Under the pieces are notes generated by a model that saw only the letters and a program-made list of their open reading frames with translations, had not been told where the DNA came from and did not search any database. Shown piece after piece: positions 54,401 through 64,000 of a stretch of 64,000 bases of DNA. The first letter of the stretch is position 1. The number at the start of each line of letters is the position of its first letter. Source of the stretch: Strongyloides papillosus (taxonomy: Eukaryota > Nematoda > Chromadorea > Rhabditida > Strongyloididae). The DNA lies in NCBI GenBank assembly GCA_005656395.1, contig SRSI01000050.1:2170001-2234000 (forward strand). The letters are read 5' to 3'. Made by a program: the position numbers and the translations under genes.

Positions 54401-57400
54401 TGGAATGATTTTATACTCATTCGATAGAGAAAGGTTGGCAAAATAATCCTACCTAAAATTGAATATGGTGCTACTTAATATTAAAGTACAGTAGTTATTT
54501 AAAGTAGCGGTAAATTGACTAATTTAGTAAAAATTTTAGAATAACAAATTTATAAAATAAATATACATATAGTTAGATAATAAAACAGTAAAAGAAACAT
54601 TATTATAGTAACTTTTTGAGTTTTATAAGGATAAGTATTCAATTCTTGCAATATTCTATTCTTAGACATTTTATAAGCAATAGTAAATTTTACAATAAAT
54701 GATTGATATGAGAAAATTTTTTTGGTATATATGCATAATAAAGCTAAGAATTGCAAAACTTTACCAAAAACGATAAAAATATTTTAGACTTTCTTATGAT
54801 ATTTAGTAGATATAGGTAAAAGGTCTAATTCTTACAATAGAATGAACTTTTTTTTCTACTTACTAATGTATATAACTATTCTAATTTTGATGCTATTATT
54901 TGATAGATAAATTTTATTTTATTAGAATTTTAAATATTTCATTCAATTTCGCCATCCTTTTTTTACTATATTCGTTTTTGAAAAGTAATAATTAATTAGA
55001 ATTTATGTTGTTACATTCAATTCAGGTTTGGGGCTGAAAGGGTTAAATATACTATCAATTTAAATATATTTTTTTATGATAGTTATAAAAAACTAAATAT
55101 TTTACACCACTAGAGTATTATTTTAAAAATTATAGTGAACTTAAGAATTACTAATAAATAAATTATATTGTTAATGTGCCCTAACAATCAAAAGGATAGA
55201 AAATGTTCATTGAAATAGACAACATATATTTCTTCTATTATCCTAAACACCCACGTTATATATTAAAAATAAAATAGCAAAACTTAATCATAGTAAAATT
55301 TTAGAAAATCGACTCTCGCTCCTATCAGTTATTATTTTTGGATAAGCAAATTATAAATATTTATTAATATCCATAGTATTTGTCTATGAAGAATGAGAAA
55401 TAAATTGATTATACCACTATTTATTAACATAGATAATAAAGATACTTTATGAAATATAACATTGTCTTTCAAAATACATCAATTTGATTTTTTGTTTTAT
55501 TGACATAATACATGACATATTCAAAATATGTAGTTTACCTTTATTAAATATACTTTTAATAAAAATATTGATAAACTTTTGAAGATATATTATTAAGGCC
55601 AATAGATTGATTGTTTCCTTCACCAACAACATATAAATATTTATAAAAGAACTTTTTAATAAAGTCTGTTTAATAAGATAATATGTTACTTCTTTTTTTG
55701 TTTTATATCCTCGTAGTTTAACAAAATATATTACTTAACTTTTTTCATCATTCAGATCAACACTTCAATATATATTTTACACTACATCTTTTGATCACTT
55801 GAATCATTTTAGTTTTATTTATTATAACTTTTAAAATCATTTGTAATTATTGAGTTTTAAAAAAAATTGATATCAACTTATTTCTACTAGAATCACTAAT
55901 ATTATTTGTTGATAATTATGTAACACTGACGTCAATTCCACTATATTCAATATGTGTTGATGTAGTAATCTTTTTTTACAAAATCTTTAAAACAATCTAA
56001 TTTCCTATTCTCATTTATAAATATAGATTACAAAGAGATTCAAAAAAAGAAATTTTTTTAGAAATTTACTATGTACATATAAATTTTATTTTGTAAATAT
56101 TACTCATGAAATTGTTTTAAGGAAGTCTTTTCTTATTTTAGATGTGTTTAGCTTTGTTTTTATTGTCATTGATGTATCTTTTTTGATAAATATTGTATAT
56201 TTCAAAAAAATATTTACTAAAATATCTACACATATTTTTGCTCTAAATGTTAATTAAAAAAACGGATTTTTTTAAGAATACTTAGACAGTTTAAAAGTAT
56301 AAATTAAATAAGCACTATAAATATTGGAACATTTTTTATATTCATATAAATCTTTGGACTTTAGAAATTCTATTAAAAAATATACTAAAGATAAATTTTA
56401 TTTGTGCCCTACACACAGAAAAAAAAAAGGACAAATTTTGACAAATCTATCTATAATGCAAAAAAATGTCCCACCATTTTAAAAAATTGAATATTATTCA
56501 AATTTTAAATTATCAAGCAATAGCAAAAATTTTAAACAACACAAAATATTGGGTTGTCGCATACATTTTGTCGTTTTTTTACACAGATATATATGTTTAA
56601 ACTTTTTAAATTAATGTGATTTTTTTAATTTGATATTTTTTATGATATTATGCTCAGTTTAGATCTTAACTTGTTTTTTTATTTTATATAATATGCTATT
56701 AAAAGTCAATTTCGTGTAAATTATTGATGTTTTAATAAAAATCATTATTTTAAACAATCTATTAACGACAAAAAAGTTCAAAAATTTCGCAACAATAATA
56801 AAGAAAAGCAGTAATTATTTACTCACACAAAGTATTATTATTTAAAAATATTATTTTAGTATTCGTTCTTATTTTAAATTAAAATATGTAAAAGTTATTT
56901 TTTTTACTATAAATAAAAATCTATGTTATTTATTTTATAACTTTTCAAAAGTTTGATTTTTAAAGATGATCTTAAAAAGACATGGAAAATGGAATTTGAC
57001 AGTCAACTACATTAAATATGCTACATATTTGTAAAATTTGCTACATTTTATGATATTTTGCGCCATTTTTTGACCAATTTGCATCATCTTAGTACATTTT
57101 TGCGACATGTATCTTTCATACCAAATAAATTATTCTTCAACATAATTTAGATATGTTAAAGAGTAAAATAATATTATTAAAATAAAGTGGAATTGAATTG
57201 GAAAAAGTGGCTTTCGCTTGTCTATTGGGTAACAAAAATGGTTTTTTTTAAGAAACATAAATAATATGGGCAAGCGAAAAAGCATTCTTTTTTATTTTTT
57301 ACTAACTTATTTTTGATTATTCCATTGGATTCAGTCCACACACGGCAACGCACTTTACAGAGACCCCTACCCTAATTAAGTTAAAAAAGAGACGATGGAA

Positions 57401-60400
57401 ATCAGCTTGCCAATGGTCACCTATGATCAAGCGAAATGACATTAAAAAAAAGGAAAAAATATGAGTAACCATGGACAAGCGAATGTCTACCGTCTGAAAA
57501 AAGATGGCGCAAAATTTCATAAGATGTAGCAAATTTTACAAAGATGTAGCATATTTAATGTAGATAACTCTTAAATTCTGGGGTTCAAAAGACATTATGA
57601 AAACAATTTAGAGTATCAAATGTGAAAATTTCATAGAATACAATTTATAATAATTCAAACGATTGAAAAATATTTAAAAAATGTACTATAATATGTTAAA
57701 ATGTTTTTTTTTATAAAAGTGTTTGTAATTTCTATAGAATTAAATTCTAACCTTGTATTTTAAAATATATTGTAGAAAACAACTTATGTTCTAAAATAAA
57801 AATAGTATACTAAAAAAAAACAAACTTATTTTAATAATTTACTAATTATTGTTTTAATTTTTCATGTACAAAAGAATTGTGATAAAATTAGTCGCAAATA
57901 AAGAAAATTTGAATTTTATTTGGTGGGACAAATTTATTACATTTTATGCAAACCTGTGTCCTTTTTTTTTTCTGTGTGTAACCTCAGTAAGATCTTGAAA
58001 AAATTTTAATATATTACTTTTGGATCCATTGGGACTAATTTTACCATTTCCACTCTCCTACATTTATTGTAATTTTCTTCTATTCTTTTATTATTTTCTA
58101 TTAATATTTTTCACCACATGCCTTCAAATTTTCATGTATATGTATTTAAAAATAATAAAAGACTTTCAATAATAAAACAGTACCATTCTTAGAGGCAATT
58201 TATATTAAGAACACAATAATATTAAATATTTTGGGGAAAATTTGGAGAAGAAAACCCATATTTTATAATAAAATTCCTTCTATTATAGGAGGGTTATATG
58301 TTTAAACGATGCTTATTATGTATGTAAAGCTGAGATTTTTATTAAATTACCTCAAATCTATTGAGGCATCATAATTTTTTTCTCAATAAAGAAGCTTGTT
58401 ACTTCGATTAACTTTCAAAGACCTTTCGTAAACTTTATTTAATTATTTACTATGTGTTATTTATACTTTACTAACAGGTAAAAATAGATATTAATATTTT
58501 TGAGATTGTTATTGAGAGAAGTAATGTACAACTTAATTACATTTTATTACTACTTTTTCTTTTTATTAAAAATTTCCTATTGATTTGAGTATTATTAACA
58601 TATACAATTGTTTAATCATTAGATTTTGAAGAATTTTATTGCTCATATAAAGAATGATACAATAAAAAAATTAAATAAATTTTCTCATATATTGTACCAA
58701 TAAATATTAAAATATATACATCTCTTTTCATTAGTACACACATCTCAATTGTTTCTGCATATTATAAACAAAAAATAAAAATAAAAAATTTTTTTCCTAA
58801 CTTTAACAACTTCATTTACTAAAGAACCTACTTTTAAACAAACTTTTTCTACAATGCTATTATTTTAATGATTCTTCAAATATAATCATTACCACTAAGG
58901 TCCCTTAGCTATATTGAAAAGAATAAACATAATATACATGAATGAAACTTTGAATAAGTAAAAATTTATATTATTTAGAGCAACACCATACACAAAAATT
59001 AAACTTTTCCCTATTCACTTATTATTGGAGAATAAATATGCATTGGACTTTTAAAAATTATTTTGATACATAAATATGTTATTATCTTTTTGAGCTTTCT
59101 TAAGAAGTATCATTTTTGACTATTTCCCGAAAATAACGAAAAAGTTTGTTATATTTTCAAAAATACTCAAAAATATATTTATAAAGTTGGTCCATTTTAA
59201 AACAAATTTTAGGTAGACCTAATTGCTAGCAACTAAAAAAATAAAACTTTTTGCGTATAATTATATTGAGATTTCATTAAGGTATTAAAAAACCTTTTTT
59301 GTTAACACAATTTTTTTTACAAAAAAAATTTAATTATGTTTTTTCCTCATTACCAAATTTCTATTAATTTATTTTCCAACAACTCATTTAAAAAAATGTT
59401 TTACTAACTCTAGAACATAATTTTATTTTTATAAAAAAGTTTTTAACTACTTTTAATTTTATCAATAATAATAATATTCTTTTCAGTTAATATTTTCTGG
59501 TGAATATACTAAAGCAATGAATAAAGATTGGCACTCAGATCATTTTTGTTGTTGGCAATGTGATACACCACTTACAGGTTTACGTTACGTTCTCCGTGAT
59601 GAACATCCATTTTGTATAAAATGTTATGAGGATGTCTTTGCAAATCAATGTGATGAGTGTGGTAAACCAATTGGTATTGATTCAAAAGATTTATCATATA
59701 AAGATACCCATTGGCATCCTGATTGTTTTAAATGTAAAATTTGTAAAGTTTCCTTGGTTGATAAACCATTTGGTTCTAAAAATGATTCTATATTTTGTTC
59801 AAATTGTTATGATAATGCTTTTGCAACACGCTGTGATGGTTGTAATGAAATATTTCGTGCTGGTATGAAAAAAATGGAATATAAAGGTAAGAAATGGCAT
59901 GAGAAATGCTTTTGTTGTTTGGAGTGTAAAGTTCCAATTGGTACAAAGAGTTTTATACCTAAAAATGATGATGTCTATTGTGCCACCTGTTATGAAGATA
60001 AATTTGCAACTAAATGTAAGAGTTGTAAAAAGGTTATCACAACTGGAGGTGTCACTTATAAAAATGATCCGTATCATAGAGAGTGTTTCTGTTGCCAAAA
60101 TTGTCATTCTTCATTGGCTGGACAAAGATTTACTTCAAAAGATGATAAACCGTATTGTGCTAATTGTTATGGTGAACTTTTTGCAAAACGTTGTGTATCT
60201 TGTACAAAACCAATCACAGGTTTGTTAAATTTTTAACTTTAACTTTTAATAATACTTTTTTTATAGGTATTGGTGGTTCAAAGTTTATTTCTTTTGAAGA
60301 TCGTAATTATCATAATGACTGTTTCATATGTAATCAATGTTCAATTTCATTAGTAGGAAAAGGATTCATCACCGATGGTGCTGATATTCTTTGTCCTGAG

Positions 60401-60436
60401 TGTGCTAAAGCCAGGCTGATGGCTCAGCATTCATAG
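39477..60436 (+). CDS. lim-9: Limpet/LIM-9-type protein: long N-terminus, PET and six LIM domains
   Basis: Nine exons: 39477-39671, 39724-41103, 44390-44602, 44674-44841, 47832-48061, 53316-53413, 53458-54008, 59487-60219 and 60267-60436. All junction phases agree and give 1245 residues. Residues 1-652 are Ser/Asn/Lys/Glu-rich and probably disordered. A Cys-rich run across exons 5-6 (CKCHGFAPHKWRKVCVHCKC) leads into the PET domain (about 775-870, GYSWVPPGLSRAKVEEYMSQLP). Six LIM zinc modules follow (first Cys at 875), each with the usual W/YH-x2-CF and final C-x2-C. PET plus six LIMs matches Drosophila Limpet and C. elegans LIM-9, FHL-family scaffolds at muscle attachment and M-line structures. 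Four introns of 3-5.5 kb make up 17 kb of the gene and may hide alternative starts. The N-terminal exons could be isoform-specific. Confidence 0.88.
47055..47118. repeat. Imperfect hairpin in a LIM-gene intron
   Basis: Arms TACTCC ... GTCCTATTCTT and AAGAATAG..GACGGAGTA can pair over 17 positions with small bulges around a loop of about 23 bases. It could be a structured RNA or a short transposon relic; nothing more can be said. Confidence 0.4.
54344..55046. mobile_element. TTAA-flanked, piggyBac-like non-autonomous element
   Basis: Terminal inverted repeats CCCTTTCAGCCCCAAAC (17 bp perfect, extending to about 20 with mismatches) begin at 54348 and end at 55042, and both are flanked by TTAA (54344-54347 and 55043-55046). 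TTAA duplications with TIRs starting CCC are the hallmark of piggyBac-superfamily elements. The 695-bp interior is A/T-rich and encodes no transposase, so it would be a MITE-like passenger, sitting in the last long intron of the LIM gene. Confidence 0.75.
56412..57978. mobile_element. TA-flanked inverted-repeat element (mariner/Tc1-like), interrupted
   Basis: Inverted termini CACACAG, ten A, GGACA match perfectly at both ends (56412 onward and, reversed, ending at 57978), each flanked by TA (56410-56411, 57979-57980). A subterminal block containing GTCCCACC is also inverted at both ends. TA duplications fit Tc1/mariner-type elements, though a TA flank is weak evidence in such A/T-rich DNA. 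No transposase frame remains. A second element is nested at 57010-57560; without it the host element would be about 1.0 kb. Confidence 0.65.
57010..57560. mobile_element. Nested 551-bp TA-flanked inverted-repeat element
   Basis: Inverted termini of about 62 bp (CATTAAATATGCTACAT...GCGCCAT) differ at only about four positions and are flanked by TA at 57008-57009 and 57561-57562. Inside, a second inverted pair (TTCGCTTGTC near 57213 against GACAAGCGAA near 57474) gives it a palindromic layout. The motif CAAGCGAA occurs four times (57213 reversed, 57271, 57428, 57476). It has no transposase, and is noticeably more GC-rich than the surrounding intron. Confidence 0.7.
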
Positions 60437-62289
60437 AAAAAAAGTGATAAAATGAATGATATGAAAAAGAAAAATAATACAATGATGATTGCTTTGATTT
60501 TAAATAAAGCCTATTAAAAAGTTCTTTCTAATTCATCAACAATCTCTAAATAATATAAATGAAAATTTTTACGATACCAATGTAAAAGCTTGAAATTTTT
60601 ACATATATTTATACAAAAAAAATTATCATGAAATATTAGAATACAAGTAAACTTGCTATATATAAAAAATGATGCTAATCTTTGTCCCGGTCATCTAAAA
60701 ATCTTCATCCACCTATATTAATATTTGCTGGCGTATCTATTCATTTTAAAATAACCACTTTAAGATTAATTAATTATTTATATGAAATATTTATAATTAA
60801 AGATACAAGCATTTATTATTTAACAAGAAATTTTTACAACATTCTTTTATTGCTTCATTTCAAATTTTTTTCACCCTTACAAAGCTGCTTGAGCATTTCT
60901 TTTTTATATTGTAAATTATATATTTGTATACATAAAAATATAAATGAATTTTGATTATAAATATTTATTTTTATAACACCATATAAACTTTATAAAATAT
61001 AATTAATAGTACTTTTTTTATTTAATCGTATAATTAAACAAAATCTTCAATACATAAAGGCTAAAAACAATGGACTACAGTACTATAAAATTTACATAAA
61101 TACTTTAAAAAGGATTTGATTTGTAAACTGTTAAATATAATATAAATCATCCTCTAAAATATAATAATTTGACAAACAAAAGTACAAATGTTTATTTGTA
61201 GAAAAAATTAAATGACGTTGGAAAAAGAAATTTAAAAAAGATATAATAATACTAATATGTTTTATGGGAATAACTTATTACAAAAGAATTGTAAAGTTTA
61301 TTTGTGTGTATTTGTTTACAAAAAGAAACTTTCTACTAAGGTTTGTCATCTTCTTTATTTAAACTATAGGAAGTTTAAACGATATATTAAGCACCTCCAT
61401 TTGACAATTTTTATGCTTAAAAGGGAAACAAGAAATTTTGGATAAGGAAGTATTATATTTAATAATCTTTTAATACCATAAAATAGCACTAAAATAAAAA
61501 TATATAAAAGAAATAATTAAAATTCATAAAAAAAAATCAGTTAATTTCTTTTCAAATGTTTTCCTGCTCCAAAAGTACAAGAAGCTTAAATATAAAAGTA
61601 CACTTTGTTTGTAGTTTTAAGTTCATTGGTATATATTAAAATTATCTTAATCCTATTTTTATTTTTGTTATTTCTAAAATTACTAAAAACTAATCATCAA
61701 ATGTAAAAATATTTATTGTTGTAACATTTATTGAATTCTTTATCTTATTAAAACAAACATTTACAATTTTCTTCTGTAAAAAAAGTTTATTTTAATAATC
61801 AAAACACGTTTTTTTTAATCCCATCATATTGAAATTTTACTTAACATTATAGTTCAATTTTGACAAAATGATTAACTGTATGAGTAAATTAGAATTGTTA
61901 AATAAATTTTAAAATACTTATGATAAGGGATTTTAAATATTTAGACTACAAAGTATTTTTTTAATGCTAAAGTACAAACGTTAGTATTTATATACTATTA
62001 TTATTTCCCTACTTTAATTTTTTACCACAAAAAATGATTTCTAAACTCTTAAAATGGTATGAACCTCGTAATTGTAATTTAAGCAAACAGCTTAACAATT
62101 AGCCTATGGCTTAATCTATTTTTAAATATCATGCAAACGACAACACCATAATTGGAACAAAATATAATTAACTTTTTATTATAGTTATATATCTATGAAC
62201 AGGAATAGAATAAAGTAATAGAAAAGAATAAATAGGAATATAAAAATCTACATAAATAATAACATCTATATTTAATATCAAAGGGAGCA
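60437..62289. other. Gene-free stretch between tail-to-tail LIM and CDC25-like genes
   Basis: A/T-rich 3' flanks. Open frames at 60682-60954 and 61257-61445 lack ATG-led conserved content and look like chance. Confidence 0.45.
60503..60508 (+). terminator. Poly(A) signal AATAAA for the LIM gene
   Basis: AATAAA 67 bases after the TAG stop at 60434-60436. Confidence 0.6.
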
Positions 62290-63202
62290 TCACTTTCCGC
62301 CACTTTTTTCTTCTACACTTTTCTTAATTCTCAATGCTCTCTTCTCCATTAAATATTTCACAAAGTTTGGTGCCGTATACCCGCATGGATCACAATACTT
62401 TTTGAACTTTTTATCACTATAGAACTTTTCATAACCACCATCCAAGAGATAGATATCTCCATATACTTTTTTATCTTCATCGGATTTACGTAGTACATTA
62501 ATCCTAAAAATAACTTTTTATATGTCAATGTGCGAAACCAACTTACACTTCTGGCGTTAGTGATTCTGTGTAATAAAATATCGGAGTCTTCTTCATTATC
62601 CTTTCAGCTTTTCTTTTTAACTTAGGAAAGAAGAAATCATTCACCTCCTTGATATCATAAAAATTAATGGCACCCTTTATATGTCCCGATTTATATTGGT
62701 AAGGGAACCTGCAGTCAACCAGCATAAAGTGCTTCGCAAAATTTCTTTTCCCATACTTTTTCATAGCTTCAACTAACGTTTCTCCAGTGATCTTTTCAAA
62801 AGCAGCTGAAGTATCCTGAAGGGAAGAAACTACCGGCAACTTCTTTTTTCCTTCCTCTTCAACAATCTTACGACGTTTCACATCTTTGTTTTCAGTATTT
62901 TCATAAGATGTTGGCATTGATCTCTTCACACGCTTTGATCTTTCATTATTGGGATTTAAATTTTGTTGTTGCGGTAAACTAGACTGTCCTTCCACCCTTC
63001 CTTCAACTGCTCTGCTCCTTAATATATTTTGCTTGACATTATCCTTTGTCATAAGAACATCCTTGGATAACTTCTTCACAATTTTGGAAAACAAACAGCC
63101 ATTGCCTTCAGAACTACACAAATCCTTTCTCTTACTGTCAGGCTGTTGTCTGTTGTGGATTTCATCTTCACTCTTCTTGGTCTTAAGTTCTATGGTAAAC
63201 AT
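62290..63202 (-). CDS. CDC25-like rhodanese-fold protein lacking the catalytic loop (pseudophosphatase)
   Basis: Exons 62547-63202 and 62290-62503 join in phase 2 (GTAAGT donor, TTTTTAG acceptor), giving 289 residues from the ATG at 63202. The N-terminal 140 residues are Lys/Ser-rich with basic clusters (KRVKRSM, KRRKIVEEEGKKK). The C-terminal domain follows CDC25: ITGETLVEAM, FMLVDCRFPYQYKSGHIKGAINF (residues about 158-180), EVNDFFF, then VYGDIYLLDGGYEKFY and YCDPCGYTAPNF. Where active CDC25 has HCEFSSERGPR, this protein reads FYYTESLTPEVIN (209-221), so the CX5R cysteine and arginine are both absent. CDC25 normally dephosphorylates CDK1 to trigger mitosis; this copy should be inactive and may act by binding. 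The frame stays open upstream to an acceptor at 63272, so a further 5' exon is possible. Confidence 0.82.
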
Positions 63203-64000
63203 CTTCAAGTCCGGAGGAAAAGAATAATTGAAACAGCGATCCTGATGCTTTAAAATGTAAAACGTAATTCCCTAAAAATTGGAGGGATTTTAAAAGGTAA
63301 ATGAAAAACAAAAAATAACCTAGAGCGTAAAAGTACAAACTTATGGGGGAAATGACAATTGTTTTGAATAAACAATCAAATCACAGTGTATTGTTTTTAC
63401 CCCCCCAAACCTTCAAGGGCTATCTTTTACAATACAAGAAAAGCACAAATAATTAAGCGTTCCCCACTACAATCAAATAACATGCAATGACAAAGTAGGT
63501 AAAGCAATACTGAAAAAAGAAATGGTGTGTTTAGTGTTTATAAGGACAGTGTAATACTAGTCATTAGAAATTATACCATGAGAAACTTAACAAATACTCA
63601 ATAGGGTAATAAGAAGAATCTATATTATGTTTGCCTCGAGTGAATGACACTGATATGGATTATAAGATAGTAATAGATTTATAAAATTCAAAAATACTAC
63701 AACTGAGAATGTAAAATATAAATTTTAAGGTAAGTGCCGATAGCAGTTTCTAGTATCTCTTTGCCATTTGGTTTTAAATAAATAGTTGGTGGTCGTTTAT
63801 TGTTACGGGCAAAAAGACAGAAACCAAAACACAGTACACGGCATGATCACTCTTTTTATGCAAATATGTTTAATTAGTGATGCCTTTTAAATGTAACTGA
63901 ACTATCTCTATTGAAGATTATAAAATATAACAATTATGTTCTAGTAAATATAGTAATATTTTTTATGCCATTTGAAATTAAATTAAACCTACCTATAAAT
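63203..64000. other. Region upstream of the CDC25-like gene, to the window edge
   Basis: On the minus strand the 69 bases directly upstream of the CDC25-like ATG (63203-63271) are open in frame and preceded by TTTTTAG, so they are either 5' UTR after a trans-splice site or the start of a longer coding exon. No convincing upstream exon is found before the window ends. Confidence 0.4.

Noticed and set aside
57317..57532. Minus-strand frame inside the nested element as a transposase remnant
   Set aside because: 71 codons with no DDE or helix-turn-helix features; produced by the inverted-repeat interior.
60682..61445. Two short plus-strand frames after the LIM gene
   Set aside because: A/T-driven composition, no splice or domain evidence; likely 3' flanking sequence.

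Overview
The window is extremely AT-rich nuclear DNA with short phase-defined introns (GTAAGT...TTTTAG/CAG), nematode-type gene families and an apparent spliced-leader acceptor. All of this fits a parasitic or free-living nematode of the Strongyloides type. That taxonomic call is inference from base composition and gene style, not from a search.

Layout. 1-2 kb: a three-exon gene for a secreted cysteine-rich protein (+). 2.8-7.4 kb: a complete Ty3/Gypsy-like LTR retrotransposon (-), with identical 152-bp LTRs, a 5-bp target duplication, a primer-binding site, a polypurine tract and one intact 1408-codon gag-pol frame. Its polyprotein carries a second, complete RNase H domain after the integrase, while the usual RNase H looks catalytically dead. 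11.0-12.5 kb: an intronless class III POU homeobox gene (ceh-6-like, +). 15.3-18.6 kb: CDC5L spliceosome/Myb-like gene (-). 18.9-20.3 kb: a multi-pass membrane metallophosphoesterase (TMPPE-like, -). It is divergent from the gene for mitochondrial ATP synthase subunit d (20.8-21.5 kb, +), which has a 1-base frameshift in an A7 run as given. 22.1-24.6 kb: a FoxP-type forkhead gene (+). 25.0-26.2 kb: an unrecognised disordered Ser/Lys-rich protein (-). 30.9-32.9 kb: a FERM protein of the EPB41L5/Yurt type (-). 39.5-60.4 kb: one 21-kb, nine-exon gene (+) for a long Limpet/LIM-9 protein (disordered N-terminus, PET domain, six LIM domains). 62.3-63.2 kb: a CDC25-like protein (-) whose phosphatase signature loop is missing.

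Most of the remaining DNA is featureless A/T-rich intergenic or intronic sequence. Three transposon-like inverted-repeat elements sit in the last long intron of the LIM gene: a 695-bp TTAA-flanked (piggyBac-like) element, and a 1567-bp TA-flanked element that has a 551-bp TA-flanked element nested inside it.

The genes do not form one pathway: transcription factors, splicing, mitochondrial ATP synthesis, cytoskeletal adaptors and a cell-cycle relative are interleaved. No CRISPR, rRNA or convincing tRNA gene was seen. The strongest candidates for something new are the dual-RNase-H retrotransposon and the CDC25-like pseudophosphatase.
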